64,000 nucleotides of DNA from Afifella sp. IM 167 (lineage in GTDB: Bacteria > Pseudomonadota > Alphaproteobacteria > Rhizobiales > Afifellaceae): positions 1-64,000 of the forward strand of contig NZ_NSLC01000004.1 in the NCBI RefSeq assembly GCF_020144925.1. Direction: 5' to 3'. Below, piece by piece: positions 56,650 through 64,000 of the stretch (within the stretch, counting starts at the first letter, position 1; every line of letters starts with the position of its first letter). The position numbers and the translations under genes are program-made. The notes under the pieces were generated by a model. The model did no database searches and had not been told where the DNA came from. It worked only from the letters and a program-made list of their open reading frames with translations.

Positions 56650-57810
56650 ATGGCCGAAAATGCGGCTGCACGCGCCACGAGCGAACAGACGGCAAAGACC
56701 GGCGCGCCCTACCGCGCCGACCAGGTGGGAAGCCTTCTGCGTCCCGCCCGCGTCAAGGAAGCGCGCAAGAAGCACTATGAGGACAAGAGCCTTTCGGCCG
56801 AGGAGCTGAAGGAGGTCGAGGACGAGGAAATCGCCCGCGCCGTCCGCAGCCAGGAATCGATCGGCATGCCCGCCGTCACCGACGGCGAGTTCCGCCGCTC
56901 GTTCTGGCACTACGACTTCCTGGAAGGCCTCGACGGCATCGAGCTCTACCAGAAGGACGAGGGCATCTCCTTCCACGGCGCCAATCTGCGGCCCTACTAC
57001 CCGGCCGTGACCGGCAAGGTGGACTTTTCGGGCCATCCGATGCTGGAGCACTTCACCTATCTCGCCGGCACCGCCAGGGCGCAGCCGAAGATCTCCATCC
57101 CCGCGCCGAGCGCGGCGCATTTCCGCACCAAGCCGGAAGACATCACTTTCCCGGCCTACAAGGACGACCTCGAGGCGCTCTTTTCCGACCTGACGGCGGC
57201 CTACAGGAAGGCTGTGCAGGCCTTCTACGACGCAGGCTGCCGCTACATCCAGCTCGACGAGGTGTTCATCGTCTATCTCTGCGACCCGAAGATCCGCGAG
57301 GACGTGAAGGCACGCGGGCTGGATCCCGACTGGCTCATCCGCCAGTACGCCAAGATGATCGACGGCGCCGTGTCGGGCCGGCCGGCCGACATGGTCTCGG
57401 CGATGCATCTTTGCCGTGGCAATTTCCGCTCCACCTGGGTGGCGGAGGGCGGCTACGACCCGGCCGCCGACATCCTCTTCAACGACATCGACATCGACAT
57501 CTACTTCATGGAGTACGACAGCGAGCGCGCCGGCGGGCTCCAGCCCCTCTCCGCCCTGCCGAAGGGCAACAAGCGCGTCATGCCGGGCTTCATCACCACC
57601 AAGACGGGGGACCTTGAAGACATCGAGGTCATCAAGCGCCGCTTCGACGAGGCCGGCAAGTATGCCGATCTCGGCCAGCTCGGCATCGCCCCGCAATGCG
57701 GCTTCTCATCCACCGAGGAGGGCAACCTCCTCTCGGAGGACGACCAGTGGCGCAAGCTGGAGCTCGTCGTGAAGGTCGCCGAGAGCGTCTGGGGCGGCGT
57801 CGACCGGTAA
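56650..57810 (+). CDS. MetE C-terminal-like methyltransferase
   Basis: The 386-residue protein matches the stand-alone catalytic half of cobalamin-independent methionine synthase, as in archaeal MetE and related UROD/MetE enzymes. The zinc ligands are readable: HxC in SAMHLCRGNFRS, Glu in YFMEYDSERAGG and Cys in APQCGFSSTEEGN. The start shows YRADQVGSLLRPARVKEAR and VTDGEFRRSFWHYDFLEGLDGI. It lacks the N-terminal folate-binding half of MetE, so the methyl donor is uncertain; thiol methyl or alkyl transfer is the safe statement. GGGAGGAA precedes the ATG. Confidence 0.88.
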   Translation: MAENAAARATSEQTAKTGAPYRADQVGSLLRPARVKEARKKHYEDKSLSAEELKEVEDEEIARAVRSQESIGMPAVTDGEFRRSFWHYDFLEGLDGIELYQKDEGISFHGANLRPYYPAVTGKVDFSGHPMLEHFTYLAGTARAQPKISIPAPSAAHFRTKPEDITFPAYKDDLEALFSDLTAAYRKAVQAFYDAGCRYIQLDEVFIVYLCDPKIREDVKARGLDPDWLIRQYAKMIDGAVSGRPADMVSAMHLCRGNFRSTWVAEGGYDPAADILFNDIDIDIYFMEYDSERAGGLQPLSALPKGNKRVMPGFITTKTGDLEDIEVIKRRFDEAGKYADLGQLGIAPQCGFSSTEEGNLLSEDDQWRKLELVVKVAESVWGGVDR

Positions 57811-57845
57811 AGGAACGGCGGAGCGGCGTACCGAGCGAGAACGAA

Positions 57846-57865
57846 GCGGGGGCCGAGGCCCCCGC
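57846..57865. terminator. Possible bidirectional hairpin terminator
   Basis: GCGGGGGCC and GGCCCCCGC pair around GA between two convergent genes. No T-run follows, so the assignment is weak. Confidence 0.4.
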
Positions 57866-57891
57866 CTCCCGTTCAGGCTCTCGCGACACGC

Positions 57892-58182
57892 TCACTGGCA
57901 GGCGACGTTGTGGTTCGCCGAGATCCAGGTCAGCGCATTGCGGTGCGCGCAACAGGCCACGCAATTGAGGTTGTTCAGAACCTCCGGCGGATTGTCGAGC
58001 GTGCACCGGCCGAGTTCGCCCGTCGGAATGCCGTTGCAGGCGGCGGCATCCTGCGCCTGCGCGAGCTTCAGGGCGTTCTCCACCACGCCGGTCGGCGCAG
58101 CCTTCTCCTCCGCATAGGTCGGCGCGGCGGCCGCGAGCAGCAGCGTCGCCGCCGCCAGGCCCGCAATAATATACTTTCTCAT
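57892..58182 (-). CDS. Small secreted Cys-rich protein
   Basis: The 96-residue protein has a signal peptide (IIAGLAAATLLLAAAAPTYA) and a mature part with six cysteines (AACNGIPTGELGRC, LNCVACCAHRNAL, ending VACQ), which suggests disulfides or metal binding. It is preceded by a perfect TATAAT box and a 5' hairpin at 58200-58229. It lies downstream of two paralogous unknown genes on the same strand but appears to have its own promoter. No family is recognised. Confidence 0.65.
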   Translation of the reverse strand: MRKYIIAGLAAATLLLAAAAPTYAEEKAAPTGVVENALKLAQAQDAAACNGIPTGELGRCTLDNPPEVLNNLNCVACCAHRNALTWISANHNVACQ

Positions 58183-58199
58183 TTCCGCATCTCCTGTGT

Positions 58200-58229
58200 C
58201 CGCAAGCTTTTCTTGCGGGATATATTATA
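58200..58229 (-). promoter_or_regulatory. TATAAT box and 5'-UTR hairpin of the Cys-rich gene
   Basis: On the minus strand TATAAT lies at 58224-58229. About seven bases later the predicted transcript would begin with CCGCAAG paired to CTTGCGG (58200-58218), a loop of five. The -35 region is weak. A hairpin at the very 5' end could stabilise the message. Confidence 0.5.
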
Positions 58230-58285
58230 CAGTAGAAGCATGTATTTGCAGAACTATTCATTCTCATACAGTAAATACGGACAAT

Positions 58286-58960
58286 TCATGCAAAGATCAT
58301 CTGACTCGGGATGACAAGTTTTTCCTGGAGCTTGTCTCCCGCAGCGACCAGTTCGTAATCGATGGTCGGGTCGACGACCCAGCCCTCGTCGATATCGAAG
58401 GTGATCGTGGTCTCGCCCGCCGGCAGATCGAGGATGATTCCAGCGCCGAACGACTGCTCGATGATCGTGCCGATATCGAACTGCTGCGAAGCGAACATGA
58501 AGAACACCTTGTCGGTCGGGGTGATGACCACGAGGCCGCCGACGGTGATGTGGAAGGCGCAGTAATTTCCGCCGACATCGGGCGCGCCGATGATCCCGCA
58601 GGTGTAGGCAGAACTGCTGGAATTCTTGATCTGGAAGCGGCCCTCCAGATCGCCGCTCTCCGCTTTCAGAACGCCCGGCTCGGAGATGACGGCCATCTGC
58701 GATGGCGCGATCACGACACTCCCCTGCGGACGGACGGTCTCGTAGGGCGTGAGCGGATCGGTCGAGATATACGCCGCGTAGGTGGAATCCCAGGTGAGGT
58801 AGTTCGCCGTCAGAAGGCTCTTGTTGCTGTACCAGACGGCCGGTTCGCCGGTGCGGTCGGCCGAGGTGACGGCGCGCAGGGCGTAGAGCCGCGCGCCCTG
58901 GTTTTTCAGCTGGGTCAGCGTGTCGGCATCGAGGTCGATGATCACGGTTCGCGAGACCAT
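58286..58960 (-). CDS. Unknown protein, paralogue B of a two-gene pair
   Basis: This 224-residue protein has no signal peptide or membrane segment and a strand-rich composition. Blocks shared with the gene at 59071-59778 are LYALRAV, GEPAVWYSN, LTWDSTYAAYIS, NSSSSAYTCGI, YCAF, ITPTDKVFFMFA, IIEQSFGAGIILDL and FDIDEGW. The protein is clearly homologous over its full length but diverged, so the duplication is old. I do not recognise the family. A beta-sandwich binding or pore-type protein would fit the Trp/Tyr/Asn-rich pattern, but that is only a guess. Confidence 0.75.
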   Translation of the reverse strand: MVSRTVIIDLDADTLTQLKNQGARLYALRAVTSADRTGEPAVWYSNKSLLTANYLTWDSTYAAYISTDPLTPYETVRPQGSVVIAPSQMAVISEPGVLKAESGDLEGRFQIKNSSSSAYTCGIIGAPDVGGNYCAFHITVGGLVVITPTDKVFFMFASQQFDIGTIIEQSFGAGIILDLPAGETTITFDIDEGWVVDPTIDYELVAAGDKLQEKLVIPSQMIFA

Positions 58961-59070
58961 TGCGGAGCGTACCTGGCTCTGGGTGCATGGGGACCGCAAG
59001 GGCGGCAGACAGAGAGCGGCAGTCGAAAGGAAGGGACCTTGCGGCCCCTTCCTCGCGCGCCGAGGCCGGA

Positions 59071-59778
59071 TCAGGCCGCGGCCACCAGCCGCCTCGCAGC
59101 CCGGCTCGAGCTGACCTGGGGCAGGATCAGCAGGGGCTGCAGCGGGCTGTTCGCCGGGATCTTCGTCATCCAGGTCGCGGTGCCCGCGTCCCATCCCTTG
59201 TTGATGTCGAAGTCGAGGGAGCGAGAGCCCACGCCGGTGAGATCGATCAGAGCGCCCTGGGCGAAGGCCTGGGCGATCACCGTCGCCGTCTTCACCGGCT
59301 TGGTCGCGAACATGAGAAGCACGGTCTCGATCGGCACGATCAGGTCGAGGCCGTTGCCGTAGAGCGGGAAGGCGCAGAGCGAGGTGTAGTCGCCACTCGG
59401 GTTCTCCTGCGACAGGCCGCAGGAATAGGGCGTGGAGGAATTGTTCATGATCGACACCGCGCCTTCCGTGCCATCGCCGCTGACGGAGACGTTGCCGACG
59501 TTGTCGACGTTCAGCGTCTGGCCGAGATCGATGTCGGACTTGGCCGAAGCGTGGATGACGACGTTGGATTCGATCTCGTCGTTGGAGATGTAGGCCTGAT
59601 AGTCCTCTTCCCAGCTGAGGGTGGTCTCGTTCAGGAAGTTCTGGCTGGAGAACCAGACGGTCGGCATGCCCGATGCCTGTCCGCGGACGGCCTTGAAGCC
59701 GTAGAGATAGTAATTCGACTCCTTCAGGGCCTGGACTGTCTCGTTGTCCATCCCGACCGTAATAGAATAACTCGCCAT
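59071..59778 (-). CDS. Unknown protein, paralogue A of a two-gene pair
   Basis: This 235-residue protein has no signal peptide, is strand-rich, and ends in a basic tail (SSSRAARRLVAAA). Characteristic blocks are YLYGFKAVRG, GMPTVWFSS, LSWEEDYQAYISND, NNSSTPYSCGL, LCAFPLYGNGLDLIVP, VLLMFATKP, VIAQAFAQGALIDLTG and LDFDINKGW, most of which recur in the downstream gene 110 bases away. ATG at 59778 has GGAGG nearby. An A/T-rich promoter with an inverted repeat lies upstream. The family is not recognised; composition and isolation suggest acquired or accessory genes. Confidence 0.78.
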   Translation of the reverse strand: MASYSITVGMDNETVQALKESNYYLYGFKAVRGQASGMPTVWFSSQNFLNETTLSWEEDYQAYISNDEIESNVVIHASAKSDIDLGQTLNVDNVGNVSVSGDGTEGAVSIMNNSSTPYSCGLSQENPSGDYTSLCAFPLYGNGLDLIVPIETVLLMFATKPVKTATVIAQAFAQGALIDLTGVGSRSLDFDINKGWDAGTATWMTKIPANSPLQPLLILPQVSSSRAARRLVAAA

Positions 59779-59841
59779 TTCAGCCTCCTTTGAGCGCACG
59801 TCTCGCCTGAGGCCACCGCGCCCCCCGAGACGGCAACTTGA

Positions 59842-59870
59842 ATGCTAGATATACAACTTCTACTAGTCAA
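59842..59870 (-). promoter_or_regulatory. Promoter of the paralogous pair
   Basis: On the minus strand TTGACT (59865-59870) and TAGCAT (59842-59847) are separated by exactly 17 bases. It lies about 60 bases upstream of the start of paralogue A. Confidence 0.55.
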
Positions 59871-59889
59871 CAGTCGTTTATGTATATCT
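59847..59889. promoter_or_regulatory. Inverted repeat flanking the -35 box
   Basis: AGATATACA (59847-59855) and TGTATATCT (59881-59889) are perfect 9-base inverted arms with 25 bases between them. They bracket the -35 element of the pair's promoter, as expected of an operator for a dimeric repressor or a looping regulator. Confidence 0.5.
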
Positions 59890-60078
59890 TAAGTCGAGCG
59901 TTGTATTCACTTTCTTTGAATAAATGTTTGTCAGTTATCGATGGTATTTTGACTGTCTTCCTGTTCCATTTTGAGCATTCCGCCGCGTAGCGGCCGCTTC
60001 CTGTGAAGGGCGGGCGGGCACCGCTTCTCAAGCACGGCGCGCTCGGGCAGATTGCGGCCATCAAAGGAGAGGCCGCGT

Positions 60079-60405
60079 ATGCTCAGCACCACCACCCCGA
60101 CCCTCGAAGGGCGCGTCATCCGGGAATATTTCGGCGTCGTCACCGGCGAGGCGATCCTCGGCACCAACATCTTCCGGGATTTCTTCGCCGGCATCCGCGA
60201 CATCGTCGGCGGGCGTGCCGGCGCCTACGAGAAGTCGCTGCGCGAGGCGCGCGACACGGCGCTTGCCGAGATGCAGGCGGAGGCGCGTGCGCTCGGCGCC
60301 AATGCGGTCGTCGGCGTCGACATCGACTATGAGTCGATCTCCATCGGCGAGCGCGGCGGCATGCTGATGGTGTCGGCTTCCGGCACGGCCGTCTTCGTCC
60401 AGTAG
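60079..60405 (+). CDS. YbjQ family (UPF0145) protein
   Basis: The 108-residue protein matches the YbjQ heavy-metal-binding-domain family: [53 protein letters not shown]. Members form pentamers; a link to metals or stress is suggested but unproven. The ATG at 60079 follows AAAGGAGAGG. It reads toward meaB with a 51-base gap. Confidence 0.92.
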   Translation: MLSTTTPTLEGRVIREYFGVVTGEAILGTNIFRDFFAGIRDIVGGRAGAYEKSLREARDTALAEMQAEARALGANAVVGVDIDYESISIGERGGMLMVSASGTAVFVQ

Positions 60406-60456
60406 CGGCTCGCAGCGGGGATTTGGTGGAGTAAGCCCCGCATCCCGCCCGGCGGC

Positions 60457-61476
60457 ATGGACCGCGCGGGCCCCGCCCGCTACCACACCGGCATGGGCGG
60501 GAGCGCATCACCGATCGATGAACTGGCAAGGGCCGTCCGGGCCGGCGAGCGCCGGGCGCTCGGGCGCGCCATCACGCTGGTGGAATCGCGCCGGGAGGAC
60601 CACCGCGCCGAGGCGGCCGAGCTGATGGAACAGCTCCGCCCCTTCACCGGCACCGCCGTGCGGATCGGCATGACCGGCGCGCCGGGCGCCGGCAAGTCGA
60701 CGATGATCGACACCTTCGGCTCCAACCTCACCGCCGCCGGCCACAACGTGGCGGTCCTTGCCGTCGACCCGACCTCGACGCGCACGGGCGGCTCCATCCT
60801 CGGCGACAAGACGCGGATGGGCCGGCTGGCGCAGGACGAAAACGCCTTCATCCGCCCCTCCCCCACCGGCGGCACACTCGGCGGCGTCGCCGCCAGGACG
60901 CGCGAGGCGATGCTGGTGCTGGAGGCGGCGGGCTTCGACGTGGTCATCGTCGAGACGGTCGGGGTCGGCCAGTCGGAGACGGCCGTCTCCGACATGGTCG
61001 ACGTCTTCGTGGCGCTCACCCTGCCCGGCTCGGGCGACGAACTGCAGGGGCTGAAGAAGGGCGTCCTCGAACTCGCCGACATCCTGTGCGTCAACAAGGC
61101 GGAAGGCGACAATCTGAGACGCGCGGAGGATGCGGCGGCGGATCTGCGCGCGGCGCTGCGCATCCTCTCCTCCGAGCGCGACGGCTGGGCGGTGCCGGTT
61201 CTCCTGACGGCCGGGCTCAGCAATACCGGTCTCGATGCGCTCTGGGCCGCGATCGGTGAGTTTCGCAAGGCCGCCGAGAAGGCCGGCACGCTGGCGGCGC
61301 GGCGCCGGCGCCAGGCGGTGATCTGGTTTCGCGCCATCCTGCAGGAACGGCTTTCCGAGCGGCTCTTCCACGGGCCGGCCGAGGAACGCATCAAGGCGCT
61401 TGAGAGCGCCGTGGAAAGCGGCGAGACGAGCGCCACAGCGGCGGCCGAAGAGGCGCTTGCCGCAGCGCTCGGCTGA
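60457..61476 (+). CDS. meaB: Methylmalonyl-CoA mutase-associated GTPase MeaB
   Basis: The 339-residue G3E-family GTPase loads and protects adenosylcobalamin in methylmalonyl-CoA mutase. Walker A is GMTGAPGAGKST, the switch region LAVDPTSTRTGGSILGDKTRM, Walker B ETVGVGQSE, and the base-recognition motif VNKAEGDN. The C-terminal dimerisation helices are present. The start may be 60457 or the ATG at 60493; neither has a strong ribosome site. It serves mutAB, which lies 6.7 kb upstream. Confidence 0.94.
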   Translation: MDRAGPARYHTGMGGSASPIDELARAVRAGERRALGRAITLVESRREDHRAEAAELMEQLRPFTGTAVRIGMTGAPGAGKSTMIDTFGSNLTAAGHNVAVLAVDPTSTRTGGSILGDKTRMGRLAQDENAFIRPSPTGGTLGGVAARTREAMLVLEAAGFDVVIVETVGVGQSETAVSDMVDVFVALTLPGSGDELQGLKKGVLELADILCVNKAEGDNLRRAEDAAADLRAALRILSSERDGWAVPVLLTAGLSNTGLDALWAAIGEFRKAAEKAGTLAARRRRQAVIWFRAILQERLSERLFHGPAEERIKALESAVESGETSATAAAEEALAAALG

Positions 61477-61529
61477 GGACGGCGCGCTCCCCCCCACCGC
61501 GGATTTTCACTCCACTTTGCCTGTGTATA

Positions 61530-61545
61530 TTAACTTTGTCTTAAC
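61530..61545. promoter_or_regulatory. CtrA-type binding box
   Basis: TTAACTTTGTCTTAAC contains two TTAAC half-sites with the standard six-base spacing. It lies 43 bases before the start of the small lipoprotein gene, a position where CtrA usually activates transcription. Confidence 0.6.
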
Positions 61546-61587
61546 CCAATGCGCGCCAAGCGCGCGCCGATCGGGCAGGGTCCGGCG

Positions 61588-61848
61588 ATGCACCGCTCCA
61601 ATTTCCTGCGCCGTTTTTCAATTCTCGCCGTCGCCGCGCTGCCGGCCCTGCTGTTGCCCGCGTGTCAGGAAGAGAGTTCGATGGGCCTGCGCGGCACGAT
61701 CGACGCCTCGCATGAAGGCGTGCATCCGGGCATAGAGCGCCCGAGAAGCCCGATCTTCCGCGAAGCGCTCGTTTGGCCCGCGCATCATGGCGGGCGCACG
61801 CTGACCCGCGCACGGAACCTGCCAGGCAAAAGCTCAGCCCAGGGCTGA
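61588..61848 (+). CDS. Small putative lipoprotein
   Basis: This protein of about 86 residues has a signal sequence with a lipobox-like LLPAC (about residue 26), so it would be lipid-anchored. The mature part (EESSMGLRGTIDASHEGVHPG) is short and not recognised. The perfect CtrA box upstream supports it as a real gene. Its 3' end overlaps the convergent asparaginase gene by 15 bases. Confidence 0.5.
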   Translation: MHRSNFLRRFSILAVAALPALLLPACQEESSMGLRGTIDASHEGVHPGIERPRSPIFREALVWPAHHGGRTLTRARNLPGKSSAQG

Positions 61849-62841
61849 AAAGGCCTCAGCCACGGCCCGCACCTCGCCGACGGCAATCTCGCGGCGATTG
61901 ACGAGCTTCGACGGCCTCCAGGGCGAGACACCCTGAGCGCATTCGGGCACCAGGCGGGCGAGGATTTCCGCCATCGCCGCCTCCGAGCCACGCGTCGCCC
62001 CGTCGTCGATCTTGAGCGCGATACCGAGCCCCGTTTCGGGCAGGCTCGCGCAGAAGACACCCTCCGCGCCGGTCTTCACCAGCCCGCGGCGGCCGAGGGC
62101 GGCCATGGCGGTGGTGCAGAAGCGCCCGCTGCCGGCCACAAGGAACGGGTATTCCACCGCCGCCTCGAAGATCTTCCTGGCCGCCGCGGCGCGCCCGGCG
62201 GCCAGACCCTCTCCCGTGCCGAAGCGGGCAAAGCCGAGGGCGAGAGATTTCAGCGGCACCGCAAAGGTCGGGATGGAGCAGCCATCGATGCCGCAGGTCG
62301 CGCTTTCATGCGCGGCGCCCGTCACATCCTCCAGCGCGGCGCGCACGAGGCGCTGCACGGGACGGGCCGCCTCCACATAGCCGGCGGGATCGAAGCCGGA
62401 ATGCATGGCGACGGCCAGCATACCGGCGTGCTTGCCCGAGCAGTTGTTGTGGATCTGGCCGGGCTTCCTGCCCCGGCGCATCATCGCCTCGCTGGTCGGC
62501 TCATGGCTCGGCCATTGCGCCCCACAAAGAAGGGCCCCTTCCGACAGTCCGGCACGTTCCAGCATCGCCTTGGCGAGCGCGGTATGGGCGGGCTCGCCGC
62601 CATGCGAGGCCTGGGCGAGGGCCAGCTCGGCCGGACCGAAACCGAAAGCGGCGGCGGCTCCCGTCTCCACCAGCGGCAGGGCCTGGATCGCCTTCACCGC
62701 CGAGCGCGGAAAGACGGGCCTTTCGATATCGCCGGCACTTGCACGCAACTTTCCCTGCGCATCGATCACCACGAAGGCGCCACGGTGAAAGCTCTCCACC
62801 ACGGCACCGCGGGTTACCTCGGCAAGTACGGGATTGGCCAT
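61834..62841 (-). CDS. Asparaginase, ReAV/AnsA type
   Basis: The 335-residue enzyme belongs to the Rhizobium etli asparaginase family, unrelated to E. coli types I and II. The serine-lysine catalytic site is RSAVKAIQALP, and the zinc-binding cysteines and lysine lie in NNCSGKHAGML and TCGIDGCSIP. It hydrolyses asparagine to aspartate and ammonia. The ATG at 62841 starts the conserved ANPVLAEVTRG. It follows the SDR gene by eight bases and is probably co-transcribed. Confidence 0.92.
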   Translation of the reverse strand: MANPVLAEVTRGAVVESFHRGAFVVIDAQGKLRASAGDIERPVFPRSAVKAIQALPLVETGAAAAFGFGPAELALAQASHGGEPAHTALAKAMLERAGLSEGALLCGAQWPSHEPTSEAMMRRGRKPGQIHNNCSGKHAGMLAVAMHSGFDPAGYVEAARPVQRLVRAALEDVTGAAHESATCGIDGCSIPTFAVPLKSLALGFARFGTGEGLAAGRAAAARKIFEAAVEYPFLVAGSGRFCTTAMAALGRRGLVKTGAEGVFCASLPETGLGIALKIDDGATRGSEAAMAEILARLVPECAQGVSPWRPSKLVNRREIAVGEVRAVAEAFSALG

Positions 62842-62849
62842 GATGCGGA

Positions 62850-63593
62850 TCAGTCGGGACGCAGGACGCCGGCGGCCATGAAGCCGCCATCGACGCAAAG
62901 CGTGTGACCGTTGATGTAGCTGCCGGCGTCCGACAGGAGGAAATGGATGGCGGCCGCGACCTCCTCCGGATCGCCATAGCGGCGCTGGGGGATGCGCTCG
63001 CGCCAGATGCGGCGGGCCTCGGCGCTGTGCAGTTCGCGCACGAGCGGCGTGTCTATCGGACCCGGCGCCACAGCGTTGACGCGAATGCCGCGCGGCCCGA
63101 GCTCGGCGGCCATCACCTCGGTCATGGTGATCAGGCCGCCCTTGGATGCGCCGTAGGCGACGCGGCCGGCATTGCCGCGCATGCCGGAGACGGAGGCGAC
63201 GTTCACCACCGCGCCGCCATCCGACATGCGCAGCACGGCCGCCTTGGCCGCGATGAAGGCACCCGTGAGGTTGATCTCCAGAACCTGGCGGAAGAGCTCG
63301 GCATCCGTCTCCTCGAAGGGCACGTCCCGGGCAATGCCGGCGGAATTGACGAGGCCGAATGGCGGGCCGAAAGCCTCCTCGGCCTCGTCCAGCGCCTCCT
63401 CGACCGCTTCCTCATCGGTGATATCCGTCTCCACCAGAAGCGCGTCGCCGCCGCGAAGCTCGCCGTCGGCGGCCGCCAGGGCATCGCGGCTCACATCGAG
63501 CACACTCACCTGCCAGCCGCAGCCGGTGAGAAGCTTCGCCGTGGCAAGGCCGATTCCGGAGGCCCCACCGGCGATGATCACGTGCCCGCTCAT
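62850..63593 (-). CDS. SDR family oxidoreductase
   Basis: The 247-residue classical short-chain dehydrogenase has the NAD(P)-binding GGASGIGLATAKLL, NSAG, catalytic Ser (ASVSGMRG) and YGASKGG motifs. Asp after the second strand (VLDVSRD) favours NAD. The C-terminus SYINGHTLCVDGGFMA is typical. Substrate is unknown; co-transcription with the asparaginase gives no clear clue. Confidence 0.9.
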   Translation of the reverse strand: MSGHVIIAGGASGIGLATAKLLTGCGWQVSVLDVSRDALAAADGELRGGDALLVETDITDEEAVEEALDEAEEAFGPPFGLVNSAGIARDVPFEETDAELFRQVLEINLTGAFIAAKAAVLRMSDGGAVVNVASVSGMRGNAGRVAYGASKGGLITMTEVMAAELGPRGIRVNAVAPGPIDTPLVRELHSAEARRIWRERIPQRRYGDPEEVAAAIHFLLSDAGSYINGHTLCVDGGFMAAGVLRPD

Positions 63594-63734
63594 CCGCGGG
63601 CCGGGCCGCGCCTGACGGCGGCCTCTTCGCCGACCTTCCGGTACGTCACACTGCCCTCCCCCGCAGATTCCCTGCCGAAAGCGTATGCCGGGCTGCAGCG
63701 CCCGACAAGCGCCGCAGGCAAGAGGCCCAAGCTC

Positions 63735-64000
63735 TCAGGTGGAACGGCTCGGCCGCTTGACGACAAGCGCGGGGTCTTTGGCGGACTCCGTCTTCGCGGC
63801 AGGAGGCGGCAGGGGAGCGGTTTTCGCCGGGGCCAGAATGACGAGATCGACGGGCTCCGCGATGCCCTCGACCGCGCAGAGCCCGGGCATCTCGATGCTG
63901 CCTGGCGGGGTGAAGCCCTGCTCGCGCGCGATCTCCAGCATCGCCCTTGTCGTGAGCGCCGCCGTGCCCTGCGCACGGTTTGCGTCCTCCAGCTTCGCGG
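63735..64000 (-). CDS. C-terminal part of a probable class III adenylate/guanylate cyclase
   Basis: The frame is open through the right edge of the window, so only the last 87 or so codons are seen. They read AKLEDANRAQGTAALTTRAM, then GFTPPGSIEMPGLCAVEGI and EPVDLVIL, resembling the end of class III cyclase catalytic domains (V-N-L-A-A-K-L-E...). A proline/alanine-rich tail follows. The upstream domains lie outside the window, so the assignment is tentative. Confidence 0.55.
   Translation of the reverse strand, partial: AKLEDANRAQGTAALTTRAMLEIAREQGFTPPGSIEMPGLCAVEGIAEPVDLVILAPAKTAPLPPPAAKTESAKDPALVVKRPSRST

Larger units (their letters stand above)
59779..60078. other. A/T-rich divergent regulatory spacer
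   Basis: This 300-base spacer between the paralogous pair and the ybjQ-like gene is the most A/T-rich patch of the window (59840-59960). It holds the promoter and inverted repeat described separately, and an AAAGGAGAGG ribosome site for the rightward gene. No further coding frame is convincing. Confidence 0.65.

Noticed and set aside
58286-59778. Aegerolysin or other known pore-forming toxin family for the paralogous pair.
   Set aside because: Length and motif order do not match any toxin family I can recall; calling it a toxin would be a guess.

Overview
The window looks like ordinary chromosome from a GC-rich alphaproteobacterium of the order Hyphomicrobiales (Rhizobiales). The pointers are a MucR/Ros regulator with the CLEDG zinc-finger variant, a complete CtrA-type box, two HWE-family histidine kinases, a seven-gene Mrp/Pha antiporter operon, a ReAV-type asparaginase and a string of alphaproteobacterial DUF families (DUF1491, DUF5330, DUF6456, DUF1194, DUF1214/1254). 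Genus cannot be fixed from the sequence. No rRNA, tRNA, CRISPR array, transposase or prophage gene is visible.

Layout. 1-2132: a DUF559 nuclease-like gene, a repeat-rich spacer with a candidate small RNA on the minus strand, and a stand-alone HNH endonuclease. 2129-14482: envelope and housekeeping genes (OpgC, flavin monooxygenase, an ethylene-receptor-like kinase, YcgN, PBP1A, DUF1214/DUF1254 pair, peptidoglycan-binding protein, SufE, a DnaA-C-like regulator with DUF6456, MucR). 14734-20619: mrpABCDEFG on the minus strand. 20783-30338: MsrB, three tandem copies of a tiny secreted protein each with its own terminator, oligopeptidase B, a Sel1-repeat protein, SodB, and two c-type cytochromes flanked by two related small secreted proteins. 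30406-43248: aminotransferase, haloacid dehalogenase, TetR with a divergent PaoABC-type molybdenum aldehyde oxidoreductase, SMR transporter, LOG protein, M20 dipeptidase, bacteriophytochrome kinase, YqhA.

43414-47364 is a single large gene, visibly richer in A/T than its neighbours, joining a Mrr-like PD-(D/E)xK region to a NACHT NTPase and a long helical C-terminus. It has the architecture of a single-gene bacterial NLR-type anti-phage system and sits alone between housekeeping genes.

50182-61476: the two methylmalonyl-CoA mutase subunits and their G-protein chaperone MeaB bracket about 6.7 kb of accessory DNA. This holds a MarR-controlled flavin monooxygenase/DUF4405 cassette with two operator-like palindromes, a short 3' remnant of a lost SDR gene, a MetE-like methyltransferase, a Cys-rich secreted peptide, and two paralogous proteins of unrecognised family behind an A/T-rich promoter with an inverted repeat. 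61530-64000: a CtrA box before a small lipoprotein gene, an asparaginase, an SDR and the 3' end of a probable class III cyclase.

The strongest candidates for new biology are the NACHT-nuclease gene, the unrecognised paralogous pair at 58286-59778, the ethylene-receptor-like kinase and the candidate small RNA at about 966-1067.
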